Source: Mycolicibacterium aubagnense | GTDB lineage: Bacteria; Actinomycetota; Actinomycetes; Mycobacteriales; Mycobacteriaceae | Assembly: GCF_010730955.1 (NCBI RefSeq) | Contig: NZ_AP022577.1 | Span: forward strand, 248,001-312,000 | DNA: 64,000 nt | Direction: 5' to 3' | Shown here: piece after piece, positions 8,705 through 21,045 of the stretch | Numbering within the stretch: the stretch's first letter is position 1 | How the letters are laid out: the number at the start of each line of letters is the position of its first letter | Notes under the pieces: generated by a model | Seen by the model: the letters and a program-made list of their open reading frames with translations, nothing else | What the model was told of the DNA's origin: nothing | The model's database searches: none | Position numbers and translations under genes: made by a program

Positions 8705-10033
8705 GTGGCTGCAGAAACCCGCACGCCGATGAACAAGGTGGCGTTCGCCAGTTTCATCGGTACCGCGATCGAGTTCTACGACTTCTACATCTACGGGACG
8801 GCCGCGGCGCTGATCTTCCCGCAGGTGTTCTTCCCGAACCTGCCGCCGGCCATGGCGACCATCTCATCATTGGCGACCTTCGCGGTCGCGTTCTTGGCCC
8901 GCCCGATCGGCGCGGCGGTTTTCGGGCATTTCGGAGATCGGCTGGGCCGCAAGAAAACTCTGGTCGCGACGCTGCTGATCATGGGTCTGTCGACCGTCGG
9001 CGTGGGGTTGGTGCCCAGCACGGCGTCGATCGGTCTCGCGGCGCCGATCATCCTGTTGACCCTGCGCGTGTTCCAGGGCTTCGCCGTCGGTGGCGAATGG
9101 GCGGGTTCGGCACTACTGAGCGCCGAGTACGCCCCGGCCGGAAAACGCGGTACCTACGGCATGTTCACCCAGCTGGGTGCCGGGGCGGGCCTGGCCGTCA
9201 GCAACCTGGTGGTGCTGATCGCCAACGTGACGATCGGGGAGAAGAGCCCGGTGTTCCTGGACTGGGGCTGGCGGCTGCCGTTCCTGTTCAGTGCGGTGCT
9301 GCTGGCGGTGGCGCTCTACGTGCGGCTGACCATCGACGAGACCCCGGTGTTCGTCGCGGAGCAGAAGCGGGGGACGGTGCCGCGCGCGCCGCTGTCGGAA
9401 CTGATGCGCCGGCAGGGCAAGCAGGTGCTGCTCGGTGCCGGCTGCATGGTCGGCATCTTCACCATGAGCTTTCTCGGTGGCACGTACCTGATGAGCTACG
9501 CCAGCACCCGCATCCACCATCCGCGGACCCTGATCCTCTCCGTCGGTGTGCTCGCCGGGGTGGCACTCATGGTGTTCTCGGCGATCTCGGCGGTGCTGTG
9601 CGACCGGTACGGCCGGCGCCGCATCATCCTGCTCGGTTTCGGGCTGGCGCTGCCATGGGCGTTCCTCGTCATGCCGCTGATCGACTCCGGGTCGCCGGTG
9701 GCGTTCGCGGTGGCCATCGCCGGCATCTTCTGCATCTTCGGGCTGGCCTACGGCCCCATCGGCGCGTTCCTGCCTGAGACGTTCGCCACGCGCTACCGCT
9801 ACACCGGTGCCGGGATGGCCTTCAATCTCGCCGGCATCGTCGGCGGCGCGCTGCCGCCGCTGGTCGCCGGGCCGCTGGTCGCCAGCCTCGGGAGCTGGGC
9901 CGTTGGGCTGATGATCGCCGTCTTCGTGCTGGTCAGCATCGCGTGCACGCTGGTGCTGCCCGAAACCCGGGGCGCCGAGCTCGATGATGCGCAGGACGAG
10001 ATGCGTGATGGTGACGCCGTGGCGGCCTGCTAA
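8705..10033 (+). CDS. MHS-family major facilitator (metabolite:H+ symporter)
   Basis: A 442-residue, roughly 12-TM transporter of the MHS branch of the MFS, which carries dicarboxylates, citrate, shikimate, betaine and similar metabolites with protons. The signature is clear: the IEFYDFYIYGTAA entry helix, motif A as GDRLGRKKTL after TM2, and VGGEWAGSALLSAEYAP between TM4 and TM5. A second motif-A copy is CDRYGRRRI after TM8. GTG 8705 is used; ATG 8729 is an alternative. The substrate cannot be assigned. It lies just upstream of the pyr operon, and its stop codon forms part of the putative pyr promoter. Confidence 0.9.
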   Translation: MAAETRTPMNKVAFASFIGTAIEFYDFYIYGTAAALIFPQVFFPNLPPAMATISSLATFAVAFLARPIGAAVFGHFGDRLGRKKTLVATLLIMGLSTVGVGLVPSTASIGLAAPIILLTLRVFQGFAVGGEWAGSALLSAEYAPAGKRGTYGMFTQLGAGAGLAVSNLVVLIANVTIGEKSPVFLDWGWRLPFLFSAVLLAVALYVRLTIDETPVFVAEQKRGTVPRAPLSELMRRQGKQVLLGAGCMVGIFTMSFLGGTYLMSYASTRIHHPRTLILSVGVLAGVALMVFSAISAVLCDRYGRRRIILLGFGLALPWAFLVMPLIDSGSPVAFAVAIAGIFCIFGLAYGPIGAFLPETFATRYRYTGAGMAFNLAGIVGGALPPLVAGPLVASLGSWAVGLMIAVFVLVSIACTLVLPETRGAELDDAQDEMRDGDAVAAC

Positions 10034-10036
10034 GCT
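10031..10036 (+). promoter_or_regulatory. candidate -10 (TAAGCT) of the pyr operon
   Basis: TAAGCT fits TANNNT and overlaps the TAA stop of the transporter. Transcription would start near 10043, leaving a leader of about 58 nt that contains the PyrR hairpin. Position is inferred from motif and layout only. Confidence 0.35.
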
Positions 10037-10050
10037 ACGCGGCTAGTTAG

Positions 10051-10091
10051 ACGTCCTTTAACGACCCGTCCAGAGAGGCGGAGAAGGAGGT
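10051..10091 (+). promoter_or_regulatory. PyrR-responsive leader hairpin overlapping the pyrR Shine-Dalgarno
   Basis: The inner stem CCGUC/GGCGG (one G-U pair) closes on a loop reading C-AGAGA-G. It contains UCCAGAGAGG (10069-10078), which matches the PyrR-binding consensus (UCC-N-G-N-GAGG). Outside it, ACGUCCUU (10051-10058) can pair with AAGGAGGU (10084-10091), the pyrR Shine-Dalgarno, with a single mismatch. The structure would hide the ribosome site when stabilised by UMP/UTP-bound PyrR. PyrR-dependent translational repression has been reported for M. smegmatis pyr genes; that this leader acts so is inference from sequence. Confidence 0.7.
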
Positions 10092-10100
10092 CAGGTACTC

Positions 10101-10694
10101 GTGGCTGCTCACGAAACTGGCGTGCCCGGCGACTCTGCCGACCGGGAATTGCTGTCCGCCGCCGACGTCGGCCGGACCATCTCGCGCATCGCCCATCAGA
10201 TCATCGAAAAGACCGCGCTCGACGCGCCGGACGCCCCGCGCGTGGTGCTGCTCGGCATCCCGACCCGCGGCGTCACCCTGGCCGCCCGGATCGCCGAGAA
10301 GGTCAAAGAATTCGCCGATGTCGACCTGCCGCACGGTGCGCTCGACATCACGCTGTACCGCGACGACCTGAACTTCAAACCGCCGCGGGCGCTGGCGTCG
10401 ACCTCGATTCCCGAAGGCGGCATCGACACCGCGACGGTGATCCTCGTCGACGACGTGCTGTACTCCGGCCGCTCGGTCCGGTCGGCCCTGGACGCGCTGC
10501 GCGACATCGGCCGCCCGCGCATGGTGCAGCTGGCGGTGCTCGTCGACCGCGGCCACCGCGAATTGCCCATCCGTGCCGACTACGTCGGCAAGAACGTCCC
10601 GACGTCGCGCAGCGAGAACGTCAAGGTGCGGCTTTTAGAGACAGATGGAACAGACTCCGTCGCTATCGCTCCCCATGGAGGACCCACCAGGTGA
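10101..10694 (+). CDS. pyrR: bifunctional pyr operon regulator / uracil phosphoribosyltransferase PyrR
   Basis: A 197-residue PyrR. The PRPP-binding loop [12 protein letters not shown] lies at 113-124 and the N-terminal domain carries the conserved IPTRGV region at 53-58. It binds RNA in response to pyrimidine nucleotides and has weak UPRTase activity (family knowledge). The GTG at 10101 is 10 nt after AAGGAGG and is preceded by the PyrR-type hairpin, so the protein probably represses its own operon. The stop overlaps the pyrB GTG by 4 bp. First gene of pyrR-pyrB-pyrC-(Rv1382-like)-carA-carB-pyrF. Confidence 0.97.
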   Translation: MAAHETGVPGDSADRELLSAADVGRTISRIAHQIIEKTALDAPDAPRVVLLGIPTRGVTLAARIAEKVKEFADVDLPHGALDITLYRDDLNFKPPRALASTSIPEGGIDTATVILVDDVLYSGRSVRSALDALRDIGRPRMVQLAVLVDRGHRELPIRADYVGKNVPTSRSENVKVRLLETDGTDSVAIAPHGGPTR

Positions 10695-11644
10695 AACATC
10701 TGCTGTCCGCCTCGGACCTGAGCCGCGATGCGGCGACGGCCATCCTCGACGACGCCGACAGGTTCGCCGAAGCGCTGCTGGGCCGTGACGTCAAGAAGCT
10801 CCCGACGTTGCGCGGCCGCACCGTCATCACCATGTTCTACGAGAACTCCACCCGTACCCGGGTGTCGTTCGAGGTTGCCGGCAAGTGGATGAGCGCCGAC
10901 GTCATCAACGTCAGCGCTTCCGGGTCGTCGGTGGCCAAGGGGGAGTCGCTGCGGGACACCGCGCTGACCCTGCGCGCCGCGGGCGCCGACGCCTTGATCA
11001 TTCGGCACCCGGCTTCCGGTGCGGCACAACAGCTTGCCGAGTGGACGGCTTCGCCCGAGGGCCCGTCAGCGAGCCCGTCGATCATCAATGCCGGCGACGG
11101 CACGCACGAACATCCGACCCAGGCGCTGCTGGACGCACTGACCATCCGACAGCGGCTCGGCGGCCTCGAGGGCCGGCGGGTGGTGATCGTCGGCGACATC
11201 CTGCACAGCAGGGTGGCCCGGTCGAACGTCTCGCTGCTGTCGACGCTGGGTGCCGAGGTGGTGCTGGTGGCGCCGCCGACGCTGCTGCCGGTGGGAGTTT
11301 CGGAGTGGCCGGTGACGGTGTCGCATGACCTGGACGCCGAACTGCCGGCCGCCGACGCCGTGCTGATGCTGCGGGTGCAGGCCGAGCGGATGAACGGCGC
11401 GTTCTTCCCGTCGGCACGCGAGTACTCGGTGCGCTACGGACTTTCGGAGAAGCGACTGGCCGGCTTGAGCGAGGACACGGTGGTGCTGCACCCCGGTCCG
11501 ATGCTGCGCGGCATGGAGATCGCCTCGTCTGTCGCGGACTCGTCGCAATCAGCTGTACTGCAACAGGTTTCGAATGGGGTGCATGTTCGCATGGCAGTGC
11601 TGTTCCAGCTTCTCGTGGGTGCGGACCGGGAGGTGATCGCGTGA
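10691..11644 (+). CDS. pyrB: aspartate carbamoyltransferase catalytic subunit
   Basis: A 317-residue ATCase catalytic chain, committing carbamoyl phosphate and aspartate to carbamoyl-aspartate in de novo pyrimidine synthesis. The carbamoyl-phosphate loop S-T-R-T-R is at 53-57 and HPTQALLD lies about residue 138. No pyrI regulatory chain is in the window, consistent with trimeric or PyrC-associated ATCases of actinobacteria. The start is GTG with a 4-bp overlap of the pyrR stop. The stop overlaps the pyrC GTG in the same way, so the whole stretch is translationally coupled. Confidence 0.97.
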   Translation: MKHLLSASDLSRDAATAILDDADRFAEALLGRDVKKLPTLRGRTVITMFYENSTRTRVSFEVAGKWMSADVINVSASGSSVAKGESLRDTALTLRAAGADALIIRHPASGAAQQLAEWTASPEGPSASPSIINAGDGTHEHPTQALLDALTIRQRLGGLEGRRVVIVGDILHSRVARSNVSLLSTLGAEVVLVAPPTLLPVGVSEWPVTVSHDLDAELPAADAVLMLRVQAERMNGAFFPSAREYSVRYGLSEKRLAGLSEDTVVLHPGPMLRGMEIASSVADSSQSAVLQQVSNGVHVRMAVLFQLLVGADREVIA

Positions 11645-12960
11645 GCAAGAGCACGGTGATTTCCGGGGTCCGGCTGTACGGCGAGGGTGATCCGGTTGAC
11701 GTGCTGATCTCTGATGGTCAGATTGCCGAAATCGGTAGCGGCCTGACGGGTGACGAGGTCATTGACGCCGCCGGCCAGATCATGCTGCCCGGCTTCGTGG
11801 ACCTGCACACCCACCTGCGCGAGCCCGGCCGCGAGTATGCCGAGGACATCGAAACCGGTTCGGCGGCAGCGGCGCTCGGCGGGTACACCGCGGTCTTCGC
11901 CATGGCCAACACCGATCCGGTCGCCGACACCGTCGTGGTCACCGACCATGTCTGGCATCGCGGGCAGCAGGTCGGCCTGGTCGACGTGCACCCGGTCGGC
12001 GCGGTAACCGTCGGACTCGACGGCAAGCAACTCACCGAGATGGGCCTCATGGCCGCCGGTGCCGGGCAGGTTCGGCTGTTCTCCGACGACGGCGTCTGCG
12101 TCGACGATCCACTGGTGATGCGCCGGGCCCTGGAATACGCTGCGGGACTTGGGGTTCTGATTGCCCAGCACGCCGAAGAGCCGCGGCTGACGGTCAACGC
12201 TGTCGCGCACGAGGGCCCGAACGCCGCCCGGCTGGGACTGGCCGGCTGGCCGCGCTCGGCCGAAGAATCCATCGTGGCCCGGGACGCGATCCTGGCCCGC
12301 GACGCCGGCGCCCGGGTGCACATCTGTCATGCCTCGACGGCGGGCACCGTCGAGCTGATCAAGTGGGCCAAGGCTCAGGGCATCTCGATCACCGCCGAGG
12401 TCACCCCGCACCACTTGCTGCTCGATGACAGCCGGCTCGCCGACTACGACGGCCGCAACCGGGTCAACCCGCCGCTGCGTGAGGCCAGTGACGCCGAGGC
12501 GCTGCGCCAGGCCCTGGCGGACGGGGTGATCGACTGTGTCGCAACCGATCACGCGCCACACGCCGAACACGAGAAGATGTGCGAGTTCGCGCACGCGCGT
12601 CCCGGCATGCTCGGCCTGCAGACCGCGCTGTCGGTCGTGGTGGAGACCATGGTGGCGCCCCGGAGCCGCCCCGGCGGCGACATCGAACCCGGTCTGCTCA
12701 CCTGGCGCGACGTCGCGCGCGTGATGAGTGAGGCCCCGGCCGCCATCGTCGGCCTGCCCGACCAGGGCCGCCCCCTGGCGGTCGGCGAACCCGCCAACCT
12801 GACCGTGGTGAACCCCGACGCCACCTGGACGGTGCAGGGCACCGACCTGGCCAGCCGCTCGGACAACACCCCGTACGAGTCGATGACGCTGCCCGCCACC
12901 GTCACGCTGACGATGTTGCGCGGCAAGGTCACCGCGCGGGACGGACAAAGTCCAGCGTGA
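11641..12960 (+). CDS. pyrC: dihydroorotase
   Basis: A 439-residue class I dihydroorotase of the amidohydrolase superfamily, cyclising carbamoyl-aspartate to dihydroorotate. The zinc ligands His56 and His58 are in [10 protein letters not shown]. The later His residues are in VHICHAST and AEVTPHH, and the catalytic Asp is in ATDHAPH. Length is usual. It is coupled to pyrB by a GTGA overlap and to the next membrane-protein gene by another GTGA overlap at 12957. Confidence 0.97.
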   Translation: MSKSTVISGVRLYGEGDPVDVLISDGQIAEIGSGLTGDEVIDAAGQIMLPGFVDLHTHLREPGREYAEDIETGSAAAALGGYTAVFAMANTDPVADTVVVTDHVWHRGQQVGLVDVHPVGAVTVGLDGKQLTEMGLMAAGAGQVRLFSDDGVCVDDPLVMRRALEYAAGLGVLIAQHAEEPRLTVNAVAHEGPNAARLGLAGWPRSAEESIVARDAILARDAGARVHICHASTAGTVELIKWAKAQGISITAEVTPHHLLLDDSRLADYDGRNRVNPPLREASDAEALRQALADGVIDCVATDHAPHAEHEKMCEFAHARPGMLGLQTALSVVVETMVAPRSRPGGDIEPGLLTWRDVARVMSEAPAAIVGLPDQGRPLAVGEPANLTVVNPDATWTVQGTDLASRSDNTPYESMTLPATVTLTMLRGKVTARDGQSPA

Positions 12961-13460
12961 ACACCGGGACGTTGATCACCTACCTGGTGCTGGCCGCCGT
13001 CGTGGTGGTGCTGCTCGGGTTCGCGATCCGGCAGATGCTCAAGGGCTGGATGCACCGGGTGCAGCGCCAGGCCGGCGCCGTCGGACTACTGCCGGCACTG
13101 CCGGACACCGTGGGGCCGCCGATCGTGCCCGCCACCAAGGGCATGTACATCGGCAGCACCTTCGCGCCGAGCTGGCAGGACCGAATTGCGGTGGGCTCCC
13201 TCGGATTTCGCAGCAAGGCCGTGCTGACGCGCTATCCCGAGGGAATCATGCTGCAGCTCACCGGAGGCAGCCCGATCTGGATTCCCGAGGAATCCATCAC
13301 CGCCATCCGCACCGAGCGGGCCATCGCCGGCAAGGTGCTCACCTACGACGGGATTCTGGCCATCCGGTGGAAGCTGCCGTCGGGCACTGAGATCGATACC
13401 GGATTCCGTAGCGACGACCGTCGCGAACTGGCCAAATGGGTTGAGGAGGACAGCAAGTGA
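12957..13460 (+). CDS. membrane-anchored PH-like protein of the pyr operon (Rv1382-like)
   Basis: A 167-residue protein with one N-terminal TM helix (about residues 6-25, rich in L/V) followed by a basic stretch ([10 protein letters not shown]) and a soluble beta-rich domain. Its short strands and a W-rich segment (WIPEESI) resemble bacterial PH-like domains. An equivalent gene sits between pyrC and carA in M. tuberculosis (Rv1382). It overlaps both neighbours (GTGA at each end), so it is part of the pyr operon, but it has no known pyrimidine function. It is probably an inner-membrane protein with its domain in the cytosol. Confidence 0.85.
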   Translation: MNTGTLITYLVLAAVVVVLLGFAIRQMLKGWMHRVQRQAGAVGLLPALPDTVGPPIVPATKGMYIGSTFAPSWQDRIAVGSLGFRSKAVLTRYPEGIMLQLTGGSPIWIPEESITAIRTERAIAGKVLTYDGILAIRWKLPSGTEIDTGFRSDDRRELAKWVEEDSK

Positions 13461-14589
13461 CCCAGACCGATCAGACCGCCGTACTGGTGCTGGAAGACGG
13501 CCGGGTGTTCACCGGAACGCCGTTCGGCGCCGTGGGCGAGACGCTGGGTGAGGCGGTGTTCTCCACCGGCATGTCCGGCTACCAGGAGACGCTGACAGAC
13601 CCGAGTTACCACCGGCAGATCGTGGTGGCCACCGCCCCACAGATCGGCAACACCGGCTGGAACGGCGAGGACAACGAGAGCCGCGACGACAAGATCTGGG
13701 TCGCCGGCTACGTCGTCCGCGACCCGTCGCCGCGCGCCTCCAACTGGCGCGCCACCGGCACCCTCGACGACGAACTCGTGCGTCAGGGCATCGTCGGCGT
13801 CGCGGGCGTCGACACCCGCGCCATCGTGCGGCACCTGCGCAACTTCGGTTCGATGAAGGCCGGCGTCTTCTCCGGTCCGGCTCTGGCGGACACCGACACA
13901 CTGGTCGAGCGCGTGCGCAACCAGCCGTCGATGCTGGGTGCCGACCTGGCCGGCGAGGTCAGTACGGTTGACCGGTACGTCGTCGAACCCGTTGGGGCGG
14001 AGCGCTTCTCGATCGCGGCCATCGATCTCGGGATCAAGACCAACACCCCGCGTAACTTCGCGGCCCGCGGCATCCGCAGCCACGTGCTGCCGTCGTCGGT
14101 GACGTTCGACGAGATCGCCGCCCTCAAGGTCGACGGCGTGTTCCTGTCCAACGGCCCGGGTGACCCGGCCACCGCCGACCACATGGTCGAGTTCACCAAG
14201 CAGGTGCTCTCGGCCGGAATCCCGTTGTTCGGCATCTGCTTCGGCAACCAGATTCTCGGCCGTGCGCTCGGTCGCTCGACCTACAAGATGACCTTCGGCC
14301 ACCGCGGTATCAACATCCCGGTCGTGGAGCGGGCCACCGGCCGCATCGCGATCACCGCGCAGAACCACGGCTTCGCGCTCGAGGGGGAAGCCGGGGAAGA
14401 GTTCGACACCCCGTTCGGCCGCGCCGTGGTCAGCCATACCTGCGCCAACGACGGTGTGGTGGAAGGTGTTTCGCTGCTCGACGGACGCGCGTTCTCGGTG
14501 CAGTACCACCCCGAAGCGGCGGCCGGCCCGCACGACGCCGAGTACCTGTTCGACAAGTTCGCCAACCTGATGGCAGGGGAGGGCAAGTA

Positions 14590-14590
<1 letters not shown>
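13457..14590 (+). CDS. carA: carbamoyl-phosphate synthase small (glutaminase) subunit
   Basis: A 377-residue CarA. The N-terminal half is the CPSase small-chain domain ([17 protein letters not shown]). The C-terminal half is a class I glutamine amidotransferase with nucleophile Cys261 in [17 protein letters not shown] before it and the His-Glu pair in [10 protein letters not shown]. It supplies ammonia to CarB through a tunnel. The GTG start overlaps the upstream stop by 4 bp and the stop shares a base with carB's ATG (TAATG). It feeds both pyrimidine and arginine synthesis, so PyrR control of the operon may also influence arginine. Confidence 0.97.
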
Positions 14591-17927
<3,337 letters not shown>

Positions 17928-17931
<4 letters not shown>

Positions 17932-18740
17932 GTTTCGGGCCCAAACTGCGCGCCGCCATGGCGCAGCGGGGTCCGCTGTGCCTCGGCATCGACCCGCACC
18001 CGGAGCTCCTGAGCGCCTGGGGTCTGCCGGTGTCGGCGGACGGCGTGGCCAGGTTCAGTGACATCTGCGTCGAGGCGTTCGCGGGCTTCGCGATCGTCAA
18101 GCCGCAGGTCGCGTTCTTCGAGGCCTACGGGTCGGCGGGCTTCGCGGTGCTGGAGCGGACCATCGCCGGGTTGCAGGACGCCGGGGTGCTGGTGCTGGCC
18201 GACGCCAAGCGTGGTGACATCGGATCGACCATGGCCGCCTATGCCCAGGCCTGGGCCGGCGATTCGCCGCTGGCGGCCGACGCGGTGACGGCGTCGCCGT
18301 ACCTGGGCTTCGGCTCGCTGCGGCCGCTGCTCGACCTCGCGGCCGCCAACGGCCGCGGGGTGTTCGTGCTGGCCGCCACGTCCAACCCGGAGGGCGCGTC
18401 CGTGCAGCGCGCGATGGCCGGTGGGCGCACGGTGGCGCAGTCGATCGTCGATTCCGTCGCGACAGTGAACAACGCCGCCGGTGCTGGCTCGGTTGGCGTC
18501 GTCGTGGGTGCGACGCTGGCGGAGGTTCCGGATCTGTCCCAGCTGGGCGGACCGGTGCTGCTGCCCGGCGTCGGCGCTCAGGGCGGACGCCCGGACGCGC
18601 TCGCCGGACTCGGCGGAGCCCGGCCCGGCACGCTGCTGCCCGCGGTATCCCGCGAGGTGCTCCGTGCTGGACCGGACGTCGCCGCCGTGCGCGCAGCGGG
18701 GGAGCGGCTGCGCGACGCGGTGGCCTACCTGGCCGGATAA
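17928..18740 (+). CDS. pyrF: orotidine 5'-phosphate decarboxylase (type 2)
   Basis: A 270-residue type 2 OMP decarboxylase, last step of UMP synthesis. The catalytic Asp-x-Lys-x-x-Asp is in [10 protein letters not shown] with Lys94, and the phosphate-binding region PGVGAQGG lies near 210. GTG start with a 4-bp overlap of the carB stop. It is the last gene of the pyr operon and converges with a secreted-protein gene whose stop is only 4 bp away, so no room exists for a separate terminator between them. Confidence 0.96.
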
Positions 18741-18744
18741 CCCG

Positions 18745-19152
18745 TCACAGCGGGATCCAGATCGGGCCCAGCCAGAAGCCCCACGCATTGAAGCCCTGGT
18801 CGAACACGGGGTTCACCCACTGGCCGTTGTACGCGAACGGCTGGTGATCCCAGCGGGCGTCATCGATGCCGCGGTGGTACCAGTCGCGGCCGCGGTCATC
18901 ACGCCAGCCGTCACGGTCTTGGTGCCAGTCGACGCCGCGCTGCCAGCCACCGTCGCCGCCACCGCGCTGCCAGCCACCGTCGCCACGCCCCCAGCCACCG
19001 TCGCCGCGGTGGTCGTCATGGCCCGAGCACGGTGCGCCGGGCGGGCACCACCCCGGGTCGGCGCCGGCCGTTGCCAGGCCGATGCCGAACAGTCCGGCGG
19101 CGCCGATGCCGGCCGCCAGTGTGGATGCGGTTAGCGCCCTCTTCACCTTCAT
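18745..19152 (-). CDS. small secreted Gly/Trp-rich protein, paralog A
   Basis: A 135-residue protein with a Sec signal peptide (KVKRALTASTLAAG onward, predicted cut after A-G-A before DPGW). The mature part has Cys residues in CPPGAPC and a Gly-Arg-Trp-Asp spacer with repeated GGW-x-RGD/RG units. The conserved C-terminus runs from HQPF through YNGQWVNPV to GPIWIPL. The ATG at 19152 is preferred because GGAG lies 7-8 nt upstream; the frame extends to 19164. It is a tandem paralog of the gene at 19519-19902: signal peptide and tail nearly identical, spacer different. Function unknown, probably envelope or extracellular. Confidence 0.8.
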   Translation of the reverse strand: MKVKRALTASTLAAGIGAAGLFGIGLATAGADPGWCPPGAPCSGHDDHRGDGGWGRGDGGWQRGGGDGGWQRGVDWHQDRDGWRDDRGRDWYHRGIDDARWDHQPFAYNGQWVNPVFDQGFNAWGFWLGPIWIPL

Positions 19153-19164
19153 AGCTGACTCCAT

Positions 19165-19459
19165 TTCTGAGCAAAGTGGCCTTCTGCATTAGTCGTGGGG
19201 CGGGGTTGTCGCCTCACCGCTGTGACGCTATGACGGTCCGATAGGCGCACACTTAGCTGAACTTAGGTGTGTGCTGTGTGCGCAATGAAGGCGCGCGGAC
19301 CGGGGTACCCAACACCGCCTACTCGGAGGGCTGGCGGCTGTGAAAGTGTGTGGTGAGAGGTGGTTTCGTGGTGGTCATCACGCCGACAACGCCGGTTCTC
19401 GGTGGTCCGCGTCGTATCGGATTCGGGTTCGCTGGTCTGCCTCGGCCGGGACCAACGGC
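19165..19459. other. intergenic region upstream of secreted paralog A
   Basis: No supported gene. It carries tandem octamers GCTGTGAC-GCTATGAC (19219-19234). On the minus strand these read GTCATAGC-GTCACAGC, similar to the direct repeats described for the response regulator MtrA. It also carries the 16-mer TTAGGTGTGTGCTGTG (19263-19278), which recurs at 19995-20010 upstream of paralog B. Both probably belong to the promoter region of paralog A. The rest shows nothing recognisable. Confidence 0.4.
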
Positions 19460-19492
19460 CAACGGCCCACCACGCGATGTGGTGGGCCGTTG
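19460..19492 (-). terminator. stem-loop terminator candidate after secreted paralog B
   Basis: Perfect 14-bp arms (CAACGGCCCACCAC and its complement) around a 5-nt loop, 27 bp beyond the stop of the leftward gene at 19519. No clear U-tract follows, as is common for mycobacterial terminators. Confidence 0.6.
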
Positions 19493-19518
19493 AGGTTCGG
19501 CACGGTGTCAGGCGCCCG

Positions 19519-19902
19519 TCACAGCGGGATCCAGATCGGGCCGAGCCAGAAGCCCCACGCGTTGTGCCCGTTGTCCCAGACCGGGTTCACCCACTGACCG
19601 TTGTAGTCGAACGGCTGGTGGTCGGCGCGGGCATCGTCGATGCCGCGGTGCTGCCAGTCGCGGCCCTGGTTGTCATGCCAGTTGTCGTCGCGGCCGACGG
19701 GAGCGGCCGGCCCGCGGTTGTCACCGGGGCCCTGGTTGCCGGGACCGCGGTTGTCTCGGTGGTCATCGTGCTGGCCGCACGGCGCGTTCGGCGGGCACTG
19801 GCCCGGATCGGCGTTGGCGCCGGCCAGGCCGACGCCGAACAGCCCGGCGACACCGATACCGGCGGCCAGGGTGGATGCGGTCAACGCTCGCTTGAAGTTC
19901 AT
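19519..19902 (-). CDS. small secreted Pro/Gly-rich protein, paralog B
   Basis: A 127-residue paralog of the gene at 18745-19152. The signal peptide (MNFKRALTASTLAAG onward, cut predicted after A-N-A before DPGQ), the CPPNAPC motif and the C-terminal block from HQPF through YNGQWVNPV to GPIWIPL are shared. The middle differs, being rich in GPGNQGPGDNRGP-like units rather than GGW repeats. ATG 19902 has GAGGACGG upstream. It is followed by a stem-loop terminator, so A and B are separately transcribed. Function unknown; proteins with this W-x-x-P/IWIPL tail are common in mycobacteria. Confidence 0.82.
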   Translation of the reverse strand: MNFKRALTASTLAAGIGVAGLFGVGLAGANADPGQCPPNAPCGQHDDHRDNRGPGNQGPGDNRGPAAPVGRDDNWHDNQGRDWQHRGIDDARADHQPFDYNGQWVNPVWDNGHNAWGFWLGPIWIPL

Positions 19903-20688
19903 CGCTGCAGTCCGTCCTCTTCATGTCGTGGGCGTGATGTCGCCGCACTGGACCCGAAGTTAGGGCTGCCTAATGTGTGCCCACTTTGGTGTCGTTAGGT
20001 GTGTGCTGTGCGTACCGCAACAGTTTGGCCACGGGGCGCTGGCTGTTCCCTGCGGAAAGGGTGTCTAGGTGGGAAAGTGTTGGGCCAGAAACGGTTTGGT
20101 CACAATCTTCACCCCGGCTGATTGTGGAATTGTTCACCGGTGCCGGTGAATCGCAAAGCGGTCGAGTTTGCGGAGCCCGCTCGACAGCGCGAATCTGTGC
20201 TGGCCGGCCTGCGTCGCGCCAGGCTCGACCGGTCAACGAACCGGCCGCTTCCTGCCTATTTGGGCGGTCGAGCCACCCAAATAGGCGTCGCCGGGTCGTG
20301 GGCTCGTCACCGGTGTGTACCGACCGCTCACCCTCGGCACCGACACGCCCGACACGCCGTGACCTGCGAAAATTTTCCTGAATGACCCGGGATGACGGCC
20401 CGAAAATCGGGCGGGCCGGGTACCGGCCGAGCTGCCGTCGTCCCGCTGAGTGCTCAAAACCGTTGATACGCAGGCATATTTGTGTCGGGTGGGCCGGATT
20501 TTCGACCTCGCTGAGCTTGCGCCCAACGGCCATTCGGAGCCGCCGTTCGCACTACACGCTGGGGTTTTAGCTTCGTTACCCGGGGGGTGGGGTTAGCGCT
20601 TGTCGGGAAGCGTGGGTACGGTCGTCGTCGCTGGCTGGTTCACCCCAGCCGTGACAGAAATTATTTGACGGAGATACGGAGGAACCCC
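19903..20688. other. 786-bp stretch without a supported gene
   Basis: Reading frames here look like shadows: no Shine-Dalgarno, no domain signal. It contains the 16-mer TTAGGTGTGTGCTGTG at 19995-20010 (repeat of 19263-19278), an 11-bp dyad at 20254-20286 and a small GCCCGA/TCGGGC hairpin at 20398-20412. The mihF promoter/leader is presumably in its last 120 bp, with a possible TAGCTT -10 at 20568. M. tuberculosis has a PE/PPE pair at about this place; nothing like it is seen here. Confidence 0.4.
20254..20286. repeat. inverted repeat, 11-bp arms
   Basis: GCCTATTTGGG at 20254-20264 and CCCAAATAGGC at 20276-20286 around an 11-nt centre that can itself extend the stem. It may be a transcription terminator or an operator. 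No gene end is close by. Confidence 0.45.
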
Positions 20689-21006
20689 GTGGCCCTTCCC
20701 CAGTTGACCGACGAACAGCGCGCGGCAGCGTTGGAGAAGGCTGCTGCCGCACGTCGAGCACGTGCCGAGTTGAAAGACCGGCTCAAGCGCGGCGGCACCA
20801 ACCTCAAGCAGGTCCTGACGGACGCCGAGACCGATGAGGTCCTCGGCAAGATGAAGGTTTCGGCTCTGCTGGAAGCCCTGCCCAAGGTCGGCAAGGTCAA
20901 GGCGCAGGAGATCATGACCGAGCTGGAGATCGCTCCGACCCGCCGTTTGCGCGGCCTGGGTGACCGTCAGCGCAAGGCCCTGCTGGAAAAGTTCGACTTT
21001 TCTTGA
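20689..21006 (+). CDS. mihF: mycobacterial integration host factor
   Basis: A 105-residue mIHF, the small basic nucleoid protein of actinobacteria that binds and bends DNA and is essential in mycobacteria. The GTG at 20689 gives MALPQLTDEQRAAALEKA, the accepted short N-terminus, with GGAGG 7 nt upstream. The frame is open to 20587, but that extension should be ignored. The helical DNA-contact region is PKVGKVKAQEIM at about 63-74, a helix-two-turn-helix-like module. It is followed by the conserved LRGLGDRQR. gmk follows 39 bp downstream, probably co-transcribed. Confidence 0.96.
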   Translation: MALPQLTDEQRAAALEKAAAARRARAELKDRLKRGGTNLKQVLTDAETDEVLGKMKVSALLEALPKVGKVKAQEIMTELEIAPTRRLRGLGDRQRKALLEKFDFS

Positions 21007-21045
21007 TCTGACGCAAGACTGACGAGCAGTAGGGGCCGGGCGGCG

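Noticed and set aside
19970..20533. 187-residue leftward ORF in the gap before mihF (and the overlapping 134-residue rightward one)
   Set aside because: No start signal or recognisable domain, and the composition does not match neighbouring coding genes.
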